Shown: positions 12,651 through 25,390, counted from the stretch's first letter. The stretch: 64,000 bases of DNA from Ophiothrix spiculata (GCA_000969725.1 JXSR01S046980.1), one strand, 5' to 3'. Numbers and translations are program-made. The notes: a model not told the origin generated them from the sequence alone.

Positions 12651-13572
12651 TCCTAGCATTGAAGAAAGCTGGTACAAATTTGACATCTTTGTCAAGAGGG
12701 GCACATGAGATTCAATGTTTTGCTAAAGGACATTACATTCCATACTCAGTGGATTCAGGCCCCCAACTCTCAATGCCATCTAATTTAGAGTTGGAAGCTG
12801 TATTGAAAGGCTACGCATGCATCATTTGAGTAAAGCTGAATGAATTCAATGTTAATCTTATGGCAACTCTCCTGCACTTGGCTAGGTATAAATCATGCAA
12901 GAAGAGGCTTATAACACGCAACTATATACTCAAAACCCCGTAATATTTTTTTTCTGACGAATGAACACTAAGCTGTGATGATTACATTTGCTTTGTTTTA
13001 CAATCTAATTCACACTATAGCAATTCACTGGAGCTAGCAACAGGCAGTGTGACATCCACTGCTAGCTCTATATATTTCATTACATCATGCGATGAGTGCC
13101 CATATTGCTTCTTCACTGTTAACGATGGTTAGGGAGTTATTCCAAACATGTCTGACACTAGTTTGTCACAGACATCATGGATAGCTATGGATACTCAAAC
13201 AAACTATCGCAGCAGGGGTTTGGAGTCTACAGGTTTTCCGTTGGTATGCATTAGCCTTCTGTGTAATCATTCTAACATATCCATTCAACACTAGTTTGTG
13301 TATAAAAAGCATGCAGTAGGTTTCATTTTCTTGGCATTGACTATCTATTACCATTCTAATAATTTTGTTGACATAGAGATCCTCTTCTGAAATCGAACAG
13401 TATCGTATTTTACCCCAAAACACTTTTTTGTTTTAAGCTCATCAGGTATTCAAATATAACCAAAGATTTCTCTCATCCATATTTCTTTGAATGGTGAACA
13501 AATAAAATTGTTTCCTAAGTATGTCACTCATTTCAGTATTTAACCTCAATAACTTTAATCTGTTACACAAAG
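12651..13572. other. No gene recognised
   Basis: Includes an 82-codon minus-strand frame (13,175-13,423) with no recognisable domain or splice context. Nothing else was seen. Confidence 0.4.
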
Positions 13573-13740
13573 GGACCATTCACGTATACGCATTGGTATA
13601 CGGCATACGATATTTGCTATACGCTCCTGGGGAGACACTCATGTGTTTAGTGATAGGGATAATTCATGTCAATTTCAAATATGAGCGCCTCTCCTGGAAG
13701 CGTATAGCGAATACCGTATACTTCTATGTGATCGTAGCAT
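13573..13740. mobile_element. Palindromic MITE, GATCACATAGAAGTATAC family, copy 1
   Basis: The left arm (CACGTATACGCATTGGTATACGG and CGATATTTGCTATACGCT) pairs with the right arm, whose complement reads GATCACATAGAAGTATACGG then TATTCGCTATACGCT. The same arm sequence ends the element at 60,529-60,782. The interior is about 60 bp and noncoding. Confidence 0.65.
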
Positions 13741-14642
13741 AATAGTCACATCCGAAGCAAAGTTTCTTATTACCAGAAATAGTTTAGACTAATCCCTTTT
13801 GTTACTTAAAGGGGGATAGTGAAAAGAGGAAAGAACAAATTGAAGGGATTGGATGCTAGAAGACACGTTTAACTCGCCTTAAAATCTCATTAAAAAAAAG
13901 AGGGGAAAATACACAAGAGTCCAAATGATTCACATGCAGATACAAACACCAAATCATTGCCTGGGCAGCAACTCATTGGTGGCTTTCTGCAGATGCCAAT
14001 TTCACTTATTTTGCTAAAGAAGCATAGAATGTGCTACAGGTACATTCAAAATTAAATTTCCAGCAGCTTTGGTAATATCAGTACTGTCATAATACCAGAC
14101 AGCATATCTTTTTAACATGAACATGGATATGAGTAAAACAACCTATAAATGTATACGATCCTGGTCTGCAAATCAAATTAAAGCAACAAAAAACACAATG
14201 ACTCATCCATCTTATCTTTCATAGATATCGCCACAATTTAATAATTCCATTTTAAAATCATTTTTTCTAGCCATGATCGAGTTCCATGATCCAATTTTGA
14301 AAGCTTTTTGTCAAAATTGTCTTGGTCACCCAAGCTTATATTGATGTACCAGTAACTGAATTTCTAAACTTATGTGAGTTTTATGACAATTCATATAGTG
14401 ATGAGCATGATACCAACGCCTCGGGGTAGACCGGCGCAATATTTAGCCATCTTCATCTTTCATGGAAGCAGACCTGTTACTGGATTAATATAGCTTTAAC
14501 ACAATCATTGAAAAACTCTACATACACTGCCATTCATGGTGGCCACCGGATCTTATATCAAGTACACCCTTTCAAATACTACAGACTCTTGACTTGCTGA
14601 TATTTAACCATCACATTTTAAGTTATAGCTCGTTAGGCAAAT
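13741..14642. other. No feature recognised
   Basis: AT-rich DNA. No gene, palindrome or repeat was seen. Confidence 0.4.
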
Positions 14643-14860
14643 TACCAAGGATAACCCAAGAAAGCCCCTAATGAAGCTTATTTCCATTGGGGTCCAAGAT
14701 CTTTCATATATCAGGACAGGAGGAAGACCGGAGCATCCGGAGAAACACCTTGGATGTAGACATGGACTGAAAGCAAATGCACATCCAGCACTGGAACCAG
14801 GAATAGAACCTGTGACTCATTAGTGCAAAGGGAGGGAAGAACTGCTACGCTAACCAGTTT
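14643..14860 (-). mobile_element. tRNA-derived SINE, minus strand
   Basis: Read on the minus strand, the element begins near 14,858 with ACTGGTTAGCGTAGCAG, which resembles the D-arm region of a tRNA and its box A. About 35 bases later comes GGTTCTATTCC (14,800-14,810), a box B with one departure from GGTTCRANNCC. A body follows with TCTCCGGATGCTCCGGTCTTCC and, nearer the 3' end, CCCCAATGGAAATAAGCTTC. There is no acceptor-stem partner, so this is not a tRNA gene. The tail was not defined, and the copy is old and probably truncated. Confidence 0.65.
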
Positions 14861-15999
14861 CCCTTTTTCTCTTTTATTGTGTGTGATGTATTAGGAAGGT
14901 TTCACTTCTGTCTTTTCCTAAAGACTCCTATTTTGATTTGAACAAACAAGAAATCCAGAAATCCACAAAGATATATTTTCACTTACACATATCCAGAAGG
15001 TAGCAAAGACTTAAGGCTACTTAGTTTGATTTGAACAAACAAGAAATCCTAAAAACACTAACGGCCCCACATAGGATCCTCTATCTATATCACAGAAATA
15101 TACATTCATGGAGGGTGAACGTGAGGATGGCTAGACAGATAACATGCTACATGTGGTTCCAAATGCAACAAAGTAATTAGCAAGTCACAGATATCATCAA
15201 ACATCCATTTGAATCAGTGAATGTGACCGGACGGAGCAGGATGGAGCACACAGATACCAGTATAGGCTTTGTTTGCACTAATGATGGCATTGTTTTTGAT
15301 GGGATGGTCAGATAGCAATCTTAATGAGCACAATGAGTCATATGGAGACTGCAAAATGTGCAGGCAAATGGTACATTTGTGTAGATGTACGGTAATGATG
15401 TTGGAATTCTGATAACCATATTCTTTCTATGTATTGCATATTATTTAGAAGGTTCAATTTGGGATTGGGCTAGGGGTTGCAATTTGGGTTTAGGGTTGTA
15501 GATTGCATTTGGTTTGCAATGTGACGTGAATTAACTAAAACTCTACTGTTTTTCCCCCTGAAACTATTCAACAATTGAATTGAAAGTCTATTGAATACTG
15601 CCATCTACCGAGTGACAAATGTAGTGCACTTGAATAAGGCATTTACCCTCACACAAACCGGTAAATAGGAAGGTAACAGAACCATTGTGAATGAGGTATG
15701 ACAATGTCCTCGAAGCAATATTACCCGAGTCTGACACACTTGTTTCAAATAAGATTTAAATATTTTCAAAATGTTAAAATCCAAATGTGTGATTGCTAGG
15801 GTACCTATTGGTATATATGGGTAGGGTTGGTTGGCGGCATATAATTGAGGGCTTGAACAGCTTTGTCAAGTGAATCAGGCTTTAAATGATTTGAATATCA
15901 TATGAGGCATCAAAAGCATACATATGCCCCTGTTTTTTATTTACTATCATGATATTCCATAAGAGAATATCATTGTTTGAGGTTGCGCAAGTAGTGCAG
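14861..15999. other. No feature recognised
   Basis: AT-rich. A few words such as GGGTTTAGGGTTG near 15,487 look telomere-like but are isolated. No gene was recognised. Confidence 0.4.
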
Positions 16000-16645
16000 C
16001 CAACTCAATTACCCTTCCCATCATCACCCTATACTTATCTTGCCATCAAGCCTCTGGAAACATAACCCTAGCACCCTTAATCATTTTGTGAGTTTGATGC
16101 AAACAAAGATTTCTCACATCTTTAATATCTCATCTATATCCCATTACCCTTACCCGGGACCCTTACAACCCTTCAAGCTCTGGAATTACATTCAGCAATG
16201 AAAATTCTAAATACAATGGACTAATGCTGTACAGCTTTGTCACATATAAATTGACATTGGAGCCAAATGTAAGCCTAACGTTACTTAATCACACTATTGT
16301 TTCATTTTATCAATTGTATTCATCATGTGTTTGTTAGAAGAACCGTATGTACATTATCCATACGGTTAAGTCCGTTATTTATATGTTTAATTTGTTATAC
16401 ATATTATAAGGTGGTGTCCGTTTGGCACATGTTCAGTATGTGAAACTGTTGTTGTACTTTTGAGCTCTATCCGATGATGTGTGACAGAGCCCTTAACTTG
16501 TTTCAGCACTTCATTTCCTATCATCACTCTACTCTAGTCTGACATCATGCCTCAAGAAACAAAACCTAAGATTCCTTAATCCAGTGTAAGCTTGATGTAA
16601 ACATGGATCTCTCACCCCTTCATACCTATTACCCTTGTAACCCTA
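16000..16645 (+). repeat. Two diverged direct repeat units, about 490 bp apart
   Basis: The stretch 16,010-16,165 and the stretch 16,513-16,645 share, in order, CCCATCATCACCCTA-like, CATCAAGCCTC-GGAAACA, AACCCTAGCACCCTTAATC, GTTTGATG-AAACA, GATTTCTCAC, CATTACCCTT and ACAACCCT. Between them is a small perfect hairpin with AACCGTATG pairing CATACGGTT (16,341-16,367). Confidence 0.5.
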
Positions 16646-17499
16646 AGGACGCCTTAGTATTCAATGTGATATGCCATGGAATGCATCCAATGTTTATTCC
16701 TATTTATGGTACATTCAAAAACCCTAGATTTAATCACTGCAACATCCATCTACCAATATACACAGCCTTTAGATTTTAAAGCTCGCATCCTGTACCTTGT
16801 AAAGACTGCATATCATATAGACATCTAGCAACATCTTACGTCTACATATCATATAGATGTTGCGTTGCAGTGATGGTGAGTTTGATTCAGTTTTATGAAA
16901 AGTTGTAAAATAATACCTTGCTTAGGTGACGCATTAATAGGTCATCTCTGAAATATTTCTAATATTGTATGACATTGGTTGCTGGAGAATCCTTTGAGAC
17001 TTATTAACTTGACTATTTCATATTTGCATTGTCTCTTCCATGGCTCAATGGGATTCAATATCTACAAAGTAGGAATGTATATGGGCAGAATATGAATGAT
17101 TATGAGATCTTTCAGCTTTCAATTAAATTTGTTGTAGAATTTTGCTGGCGTATAAAACAAAATCATAACTTTTTTACATTTTCAAAAATACTAAGCTTGG
17201 ACCACTAATGATTCCTGTACAAAAATATTAATACACAGTGATTTTGTCTTAATCAATTCTAATCAGTCAGTCTCTTACACAATATTGTAGAATACAAGGG
17301 ATATGCTATGGATGTTGTAACAGAGTCTATTTGCTTGCTGCTTACTTCAAGGTCTAGAGAGTATAACTCTGACCTACTCTGGTCTATCGCACATTTGCCA
17401 ACTTTCTTATCCTCAATTTTCTGGAATGGAATAATGTAAGATTTAGTGGTATCACAAAGTATGGAGTCAATTTCACCTCATGCATAGCCCGTAACTGCT
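16646..17499. other. No gene; short inverted repeat only
   Basis: An imperfect palindrome at about 16,805-16,865 contains two copies of CATATCATATAGA around GCAACATCTTACG. Nothing else was recognised. Confidence 0.4.
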
Positions 17500-17700
17500 T
17501 CAATGATTGCGCTATCATCACTCCCACATACTGCTATCATCCCCAGCCTCCAGACTTGATCTTCTCACCCAGATATTTCTCTCACCTTTTTGTCAACATG
17601 ACCGACTTGCCCTGGATAACAGACATGTTTACATACAAAACAAATAAAGAAACATGCCTGTGAAACAGAGTATTGTCTGCACACGTTGCATACCTCTTAT

Positions 17701-17839
17701 AAGACTATGGTCACAATATTTCGTACGAACAGTGTTTAGTCCACTGTTCTAGTCCGTCTAGAAGGACCATGCGACACCCTCGTGATTCTTTCAAACAGAC
17801 TAAACACTGTTCGTAACTAAGTATTGTGACTATAGTCTA
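17701..17839. mobile_element. Palindromic MITE, GACTATGGTCACAATA ends
   Basis: The left arm AGACTATGGTCACAATATTT then CGAACAGTGTTTAGTC pairs with the right arm, whose complement is AGACTATAGTCACAATACTTAG then CGAACAGTGTTTAGTC. The two arms of about 40 bp enclose about 55 bp. The element is non-autonomous. No clear target duplication was seen. Confidence 0.7.
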
Positions 17840-18627
17840 AGTTATACAAAGTCTGTGCCAAAATCACAAATGTGAACCTAAATAAAACCAATGGTTGTTT
17901 CAGTTTACCAAATTGTTTCTGTATGTGACTATTTCTTGAGTTTAATTACGTACGTGTCAATCATTCCATCACACATGCTCCTATTGCAAACACAGCCTAC
18001 TTGGCTTGGGTTTACAACAGGCAATGTTTACAAAGGGAAACTTGTCTGAAAAAGATGGTATACCATAGCATAGCATTTGGCTTGGTCCTAAAATTCTCTC
18101 AATGTTTTCGCTAAGCATTTACAATGTATTCAAGATGTATCGGGAGGTCTCAGCGATGTCTTGGCTAAGTCATAAGTGGTTTAACGACCAATATTCCTAA
18201 CAAACATTGCAAATGTCGCAATTAGGCAATATATTCCAGATGCATCAAGCTATGCAATCACAATGATTATTGTGTCATGTTTATTATCTTGCAAGTTTCA
18301 TGAAAGCATCAGCAAATTTTGCAATGCACTTCTAATTTAATGAAAAGACATCACCGATTCTCTCCTGATATCATGGCAGCATCGTGACAATGGTTTGGAG
18401 AACCTTTCTTGAAAAATTTACAACATACAACATAAGTAAAAATGGCAGTGGGATTAAAAATTGTTCACGTCCTGATGCTTTCCCGGGCGTTTTTTCATTT
18501 GACCAGTGTGAGTCATTTCAAGAAATGTAACAGGTTCTGCAATGCGTAGATGTTGATGATCGTTTCCTGAAATTCTTTCAACGATTCCCAAAAGGTGCAC
18601 TTTCCCGAAACAAAATTGTAAAAGGGA

Positions 18628-18772
18628 AGTCATTTTTTGCTTCCATCATGTATTGCTTCCTACGGCATTATTTGTATAGAACATCATGTGAGTAGTTAGT
18701 GATGAAATTACCCTAAATCAAAGTTGTAATCTTGCATTTTGGGTATGTTTCATCACTAGCTACTCACATGAC
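18628..18772. mobile_element. Truncated MITE, CATCATGCATTGC family, copy 2
   Basis: The left arm (TTCCATCATGTATTGCTTCC) and the central palindrome, from GTGAGTAGTTAGTGATGAAA to TTTCATCACTAGCTACTCAC, are present. The right terminal arm is missing. Confidence 0.6.
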
Positions 18773-18920
18773 TTGCAACCCTTGATAATGATATTTGTGA
18801 AGTGTGGATCTTATGTGATGCTATCACAGTATCACCTCATTGTAAACACGGCCTACTTGCCGACAACAGACTTGTTTATTGATAAAACAAATACTGAACC
18901 TCAATTCAGAAAAACAGAAT

Positions 18921-19700
18921 AAATTCTATCCTTTAAAGCTATATGATGTCTGTGACAGTTTCAGATAGGATTACAATTAATGGCATGTTTAAAAGTCAAT
19001 ATTTAAAAGAAAAACAAAGATGGGAAAATGGTGATTGTATCAATAGTGACTTAAAAATTCTTTAACTTCTACACAGGCAGGCAGACAGACATGTAACTGT
19101 TTGTTTGTCTTGCTAAGGAATGCTCTGACATATTGCCAATAGGAAAGAACTGAAACTCAACCCCAATGAGAACACCAGGGTGTTTCCCTTGCAATCAAAC
19201 TTTCCAAGTAGAAGTACACCATATATTCTAATATTTGCTAATACTCACAACGACTTTTTCCAAAAGAATAAGGATAAACTGTTGTTAAGCTAACAAAAAT
19301 TCAAAGCTTGTCACAACTTTTCAGTCAAATAAAGAGATGATACATAAAAGAAAATGGAAAATACGCGCTACATTGGAATTTTATTGAATACAAAACTGAG
19401 ATTATTTTCCTTGTAGACCCTTTAGCCTAATGATAATAAGAACAATTGAAATTGTACATGTTTCTGATATTTTACGTGATTTTAGCAATATTTTGTTTTT
19501 TAATGGGATTTTATCAACATTTTTTCAATATTTTTTTTTTCAATGTTTGTGTTGGGAAGGGGTTAAAATGAATTTGTTTATTTGTTTTAATATTTGTAAT
19601 CTTTAATACTAATGGTATACTCTAATTGTATCGACTCCAAAACAAACACCAATAAAGACCACAACATTTTTAACAAGACAATCATCCACCATTCAGTTCA
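18921..19700. other. No feature recognised
   Basis: AT-rich DNA with no gene, palindrome or repeat noticed. Confidence 0.4.
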
Positions 19701-19829
19701 GGGGCCCGTTTCATAAAGATTTGAATCAAGCGTACGTTTGATTTATCAAGCGTAAAATATGTTGATACAATGTAAATTGCGTTTGAAATCCAACATACGC
19801 TTGATTCAAATCTTTATGATACGGGCCCC
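19701..19829. mobile_element. Palindromic MITE, GGGGCCCGTTTCATAAAG ends
   Basis: This 129-bp element starts with GGGGCCCGTTTCATAAAG and ends with the complement of GGGGCCCGTATCATAAAG. The inverted arms continue through ATTTGAATCAAGCGTA, so nearly the whole element is one hairpin. It is noncoding and well preserved compared with other MITEs here, so probably relatively young. Confidence 0.8.
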
Positions 19830-19968
19830 AGATTATGCCCATTTCATGGTATCCAATTTCATTCTCTTTCTCTATCACTTTTGCATTCAACACATCTAAC
19901 CAACACCAAACTGACAGCTTGCTAAATGCACTTTTTGCAACCCATTTCTAGGAACTCCTACCAGGCAA

Positions 19969-21150
19969 AACCACTCAGTCATCACCCAACACTTAGCAAT
20001 GCTTATGCATCTTTACCAAACTCACTCCATAAGTGCCAATGTCCATTAAAATTTCAAACAGCCCTCCATCAAAATCACACTCACACACACTAATGATTGT
20101 TAAACATTAAAAAAAGGACCCACCACGTACCAAAATGGCTAAAACACAGACACCCTAATTTGCAATTAGAATACCAATGAATGTGAACTTTCTTCAAAAC
20201 CATGCCGCGGTATTCTACCATTATCCCGTCTATGAATCATCTACCATTTCCTTGGTCGGTAGAGCACTCCATTATCTTATGGACCATTTCATAATTACTA
20301 ACTCAACTCCAAAACTTAAGTGAGGGGAAAAGAACCGAGTAACGAGCATGTTTGGAATTTAAAGTATAGGCTTTTGTTCTTGTCATCAGTGGTAGATAGC
20401 ATTATTTGTTGCAACATGGTATAATTCTTACATTTCAAAGAGGTCATTTTTTGGTACTGGTATAAAGCTTTGAAAGCTGACAACATTATACCAAGCTGAG
20501 CACATACAATGCGGCATGCCCATAATGCTTATCTAAATTTCCATAAGAAACAATGCATGATGGGATATACACGATATCTTCTCTTACCCCTACAAGGCTA
20601 TAGCACTCAGTCACCACCCAACACTTACCAATGCTTATCATCTTTACCATACTCACTCCATAAGTGCCAATGTCCATTAAAATTTCAAACAGTCCTCCAT
20701 CAAACTCACACTTACACACCCTAATGATTGTTAAACATTAAAAAAAGACCCACCACGTACCAAAAATGGCTAAAACACAGACACCCTAATTTGCAATTAG
20801 AATACCAATGAATGCGGTGAACTTTCTTCAAAACCATGCCGCGGTATTCTACCATTACCCCGTCTATGAATCATCTATCGTTTCCTGGGTCGGTAGAGCA
20901 CTCCATTATCTTATAGACCATTTCATAATTACTAACTCCACTCCAAAACTTAAGTGAGGGGAAAAGAACTGGGTAATGATCATGTTTGGAATTTAAAGTG
21001 TGAGCCCTTTGTTCTTGTCATCAGTAGTAGATAGCTTGGTTTGCTCCTACATGGTATAATTTTTACATTTCAAAGAGAGAGGTCATTTTGGTACCGGTAA
21101 AAAACTTTGAAAGCTGACAACATTTTAGCAAGCTGATCACATACATAATG
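19969..21150 (+). repeat. Two-copy tandem duplication, offset about 628 bp
   Basis: Unit 1 (about 19,969-20,510) and unit 2 (about 20,597-21,150) share long stretches including CCACTCAGTCA-CACCCAACACTTA, CTCCATAAGTGCCAATGTCC, CAAACAG-CCTCCATCAAA, CACCACGTACCAAAA, CATGCCGCGGTATTCTACC and GGTCGGTAGAGCACTCC. Differences are scattered substitutions and a few small indels, so this is a moderately recent duplication. A partial MITE lies at the junction. The small frames in the units are not conserved as proteins. Confidence 0.85.
20508..20590. mobile_element. Partial MITE, CATCATGCATTGC family, copy 3
   Basis: Only the right part is present: CATGCCCATAATGC, then TTTCCATAAGAAACAATGCA, TGATGGGATA and ACGATATCTTCTCTTA. 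It sits exactly between the two units of the local tandem duplication. Confidence 0.55.
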
Positions 21151-24100
21151 CTTATCTGAATAATATCATCTTTAACATTTACTCAAGTTTGAACAGTGGT
21201 AGTAGGAGAAAATGTACAAGTTCTAACAAGTATCTTTTACTTTAATATTCTGGAAAGTAAGAACTAAATTTTGATTTTATTTTGAAATGATCAATTCATA
21301 TAGATCAATATATAACTCTACTCTGCAACATTGCAGTCTTTTTCAACAGACTTTCACTAGATAATTTGGAATTGCAAATGAATTGGTACCCATTCCCAAT
21401 ATTGAATTCTTAACACAAACAAATCCTTTCATTTTTAACTTAGAACATGCAGTTTTGTCTTGGTCATGGGAATGGTTTGACGAAAGCAGAATAATTTATC
21501 CATTTATTTTATCAACTCATTGTCATAAAATACATCTGTTTGCAGCAATTTAAGAGGAAATGCTCTTATTTCATATTCAATTTTAATCATCACACTGTAA
21601 TATTCCATTTGTTAGCTAAAACCAGCAGGTTTTATACAGGTTATTAATAATGACATTGATATTGATACAAAGAAATATCACTGGAGCTGTAAAAATTCTG
21701 TACTCGTAGATTTAACTCACTTTTTTACTGGTATGAATATGTTAGCTAAAATAATAAAATCACATTGCATAGACTTACATTATCACATTGCATAGGAGAG
21801 ATTTAAGTAAAATCAAGAAATTTGCTAAAGAAAATTTGTCTTTTTCTTCAATTCTCGTTAAACAAAAGTGATCATGTGTTTCATCAAAGCACTTAGTTTG
21901 ATTGAAGCATATTATGTAGTGCATAGGGTCACTTCATTTGATTGAGCACTACATGTACAGCAACTGACTAGTACCAGGGTCAATGTACTCAGTTCAGCAT
22001 ACCATACAAAGATTGTTCTATACTTCATTAATCTCAACACTATTTCCTTGGAAATTTTTATGTCATTCTTCCCCCTCCCCAATTTCCATCGCAAAATTGT
22101 ACCCAGATATCATGCTCATCTCCAGCAAGTCACCTGCTCGGGGTCACCAGCAAATGGGAATCGCTAGTACCAGTATCAAACTGTTACGCATCTTTCCCTG
22201 TCTATGGTATATTTTAGGGATATAAAAGGATGTGTGTAATAATTGCTGAAAATGTACAAATGCTGATATATGTAATATTACACAACTATAAAGCCCCATA
22301 TCATTGTATATTTAACTTATTAGCAAATTTAGTATCTTCTTGAATAAGATTCTATGGTGAAAGTAAGGATAGATCTCGGGTTAGATGATACAAATATACT
22401 TTGTCATCAAAACTTCATTCAACTAAGCATTTCTGATTTGCAAACAACATTATCAAAGTCATTTTTATCATAGTCTGATTTACCTTTAACATAAGTACTG
22501 TCTCACTCATGTATCATTCATGCATTCTGACTGGGATGAAATCTCAATGAACCAGGGGCGATAGATATGACATGGCTGATTAACGACAATAAACAAACAA
22601 AATTGAAGACAAGAAATTCTCAGCGAAATAAATTACTAGACGTTAAGGACTCTTTATAGAGAGATATCACCACTTCTATATTTCATTATCATCGTAACAA
22701 AGTCTGGCATGTCTAAATAGAGTGCAGTCTGTCACATTCTAGTCTAGCTCTTGCAGATAGCATTCAAATGTTGGTTGTCAGTCTGCTGATGAAAATATTT
22801 GAAGTCTGTAATTTCCAGATTTTTCTTCGTATTGCATGATCAAGCAGATGCAAGATTTCTGTTCTATTGCATATATATCTCAGTGTTTCTTTGTATATTT
22901 TGAGATTTTGATTCATGAAAAAAATGTAGTACAACTTTTCCAACTATTTATATCAAGTTCTCTTTTTTGAATTTGCCCTACCTCGAATTTAAAATATTTC
23001 AAAGTACAACAAAATCTGAAAAAAAGGAAATATTGCTTCTGCTCTTTCAAAATAAATGCAGGCTTTTACTAAGGACATAAAACCATGATAGATTCACTAT
23101 AAGAAATTGCATCATTGTCTACAGATAAATTATATACACAAAATTAAATCTAAATCAAGCCCAGACAATTTCCAATTCACTAAATTAGATATTGATCTAC
23201 GAAATTAAAGCATTTTACAGCATTCAGTCAATAAATAACATTCCCGCAGTGATACAGTTCACTTTTACCATAAAACCAAATTAGATGCCTAGCTGCATGT
23301 GCAGTTACTTCAGAAATATTTGAGAGTATTTATTTTTGCTATATCATTAGGACAAACATTTATTTAAATTAAATATTGCCATACAAGATCTCAAACATAA
23401 ATCCCAATAGCAAACAAATACTTATTTATGATGTTAAAATAACGCAGAATGGTTTTACTTGAGCAATCTGTAAAATTAAAACCTAACAAATATTTCTAGC
23501 ATCTCTCATTTTCCACGCTGTTTCTCATTCATCCATACCATAATCGGGATAGAAAATTACAACGTTGATTACACTACAACAACAAAACACTGCCAAACGG
23601 CCGTTTCATTTTATTTGTCATAATAATTTCATTACACCTTCTGCTTATATAGTTCAAATCATTCGCTTGATATGGTCTGGGTATCGGTATGTTGTTATTC
23701 CGAGTCTGTTTACGATGTGATCTTCACACTAAGACAGCTACCATGTTTACATAGATTGACAACCAAATTAACACTAGTATCGAAAGGTGCGAATTCCGAT
23801 CCTGTCGCAGTATATTTGAAGTACTACGGAAGCTATATTTCAGCGAGAAGAATAAATTGGATTCAAAAATTGTTTCCAAATGTGGTATTTGTCCTTTTGT
23901 AAACTTTGAATCATACTGCATTGTGGATGATTTCTCACACTAAATAAAGATAATAAACAAGATGAATTTAACTAGAACAATCTCAATGCAGTGACAGTGT
24001 CAATGAACTTTGCCATTTAAAACAAACCTTCCCTGTAAGTCCTCTTTCTTTCTTTTTCTGTGAAAGAATAATTTGGGTTATAACAGAAAAAAAAGGCTAG

Positions 24101-24852
24101 TAGAGTTACAAACATTAATTGAAAATGCTAAAGTTTGCTGCATTCAAAATGAACAGAAGAACTTTGCATTTTGTTATTAATACAAAAAACACATGGGAAA
24201 AATAATAAAACTTATCAAATTGCATGTTGCATAGAATTTTTTGTATTTTTTTACAATATAGAATGATACGAAATCAGTAATTCTTGCACCAAATAAGTTG
24301 GCCATAATGGTTCTACTTCTGAAGGGTGACTCGAGAACCAAACTTGGATGTTTAAGGTTCCTCCCAATTGACTCAAGACCATTGTCCCAGAAATGGGGGC
24401 TATGAAAATATTTATGAAATTGGAGTTGTCAATAGAATATGTTGACTATGGCAGCATAGATTTTAGAACTAAAAATCTATTATGAAGTGCCTAAAATTTC
24501 ATATGAGCGTACCGAGGGCAAGGGATCGCTACAACAAATATATGATGGCAAATACTTTTAAAATGAAATATAATGACGCTGGTTGAAAAAAATGTTACTG
24601 GAAACATTGGATCAACTTTCATTAACCTTACATTAACAAAGTTGCTGGTAGTAATCATTTGAAGCTGCTGGGAATTGGCCAACCATCGCAGGTCAACTTG
24701 AGCCAAATATTGATATAAATACAAAGATCATTTGCTCCCTATCATGTCTTCATTTCCATTAGTTCACCTGTTGTGATGAATAAATGTAGATAATTTGTAT
24801 CTATTATGTTAAGCAACATTTCCCGACATTATCTATGTCTATTTCTCTCCAG
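21151..24852. other. Long AT-rich stretch without a recognised gene
   Basis: No repeat copies or palindromic elements were noticed. At about 22,126 a good acceptor (CTCATCTCCAG) precedes a plus frame of about 30 codons ending at 22,225, with a possible GTATAT donor inside. The same spot also offers a minus-strand CAG|GTGACT donor, so the evidence is ambiguous and no exon is called. At 23.67-23.92 kb, frames on both strands lack any supporting signal. Confidence 0.4.
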
Positions 24853-24984
24853 GACACGTATATCACAAGCTCTCCCATCAAGATCGGTATTTGCCTCATC
24901 AGGGTCTTATGGTCATACAGGATAGGCAAGCTACGACACCATAGGAGCCTTGGCTCAGGAGCACGTATTATAGACACCACGTAA
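24853..24984 (+). CDS. Candidate terminal or internal coding exon, unrecognised
   Basis: A strong acceptor (a pyrimidine-rich stretch ending TATTTCTCTCCAG) is followed immediately by an open frame of 43 codons starting DTYITSSPIKIGICLIRVLW and ending ARIIDTT before TAA. Base composition is clearly richer in GC than the surroundings, and 28 of 43 codons start with a purine, as expected of coding DNA. If the exon is terminal, an AATAAA lies about 75 bases downstream (in ATATAAATAAATTAA). If it is internal, a GTAATG donor overlaps the stop. The opposite strand is also open over this stretch but has a weaker codon pattern and no good acceptor. No family was recognised. Confidence 0.27.
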   Translation, partial: DTYITSSPIKIGICLIRVLWSYRIGKLRHHRSLGSGARIIDTT

Positions 24985-25204
24985 TGCACATCTTTGTTAA
25001 AACTTCCACGTGTGCAAATACATCAAGTAATCAGGGTTTTTCATATATTTATATAAATAAATTAATATCTATAACAGACCTATATTGCTTATTTGTCATA
25101 GCACTTTGAACTTGATTCCTAGAAAGTTTATGAAAATATCACCAATGTGAGAGAACTTTGATAATATTTTCATTTTCTGTTTTTTCAAATTTTCCTTCCA
25201 GTTT

Positions 25205-25390
25205 TTAGTTCCTCTTTTGCTTCTTTTTCTTCTTTTCTCTTTTCTTATCCTCTTTTTCTTTCTTTTCCATCTATTTAAATATATCCTTTTCTCATTAATT
25301 TTCCTTCTTACTTTTTCCTGTATTCCTTTTCCTTCTTCTGCTCTTTTTACCTTGTCCCCTTTCTTTTCTTTTCCTGATTTTTTAAGTTTA
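25205..25390 (+). repeat. Polypyrimidine tract, CTTTT/TTTTC-rich
   Basis: About 180 bases are almost pure T and C on the plus strand, with blocks such as CTTTTGCTTCTTTTTCTTC. The 67-codon frame across it is low-complexity and not a gene. Confidence 0.75.

Larger units (their letters stand above)
17500..18920 (+). repeat. Three widely diverged copies of a short motif block
   Basis: Blocks near 17,560-17,650, 17,960-18,040 and 18,820-18,900 share the order: a TATCATC/ATCACA-like start, CAAACACAGCCTACTTGCC (or a variant), an ACAACAGAC-type string, then TTGTTTA and a short A-rich stretch. They are separated by unrelated sequence that includes two MITEs. The similarity is clear but weak, and the class is unknown. 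Confidence 0.4.

Noticed and set aside
14800-14860. Possible tRNA gene on the minus strand
   Set aside because: Box A and box B are present but no acceptor stem or proper cloverleaf could be formed, and a SINE-like body follows.
15480-15510. Telomere-like GGGTTTAGGGTTG
   Set aside because: A single short occurrence without tandem copies.
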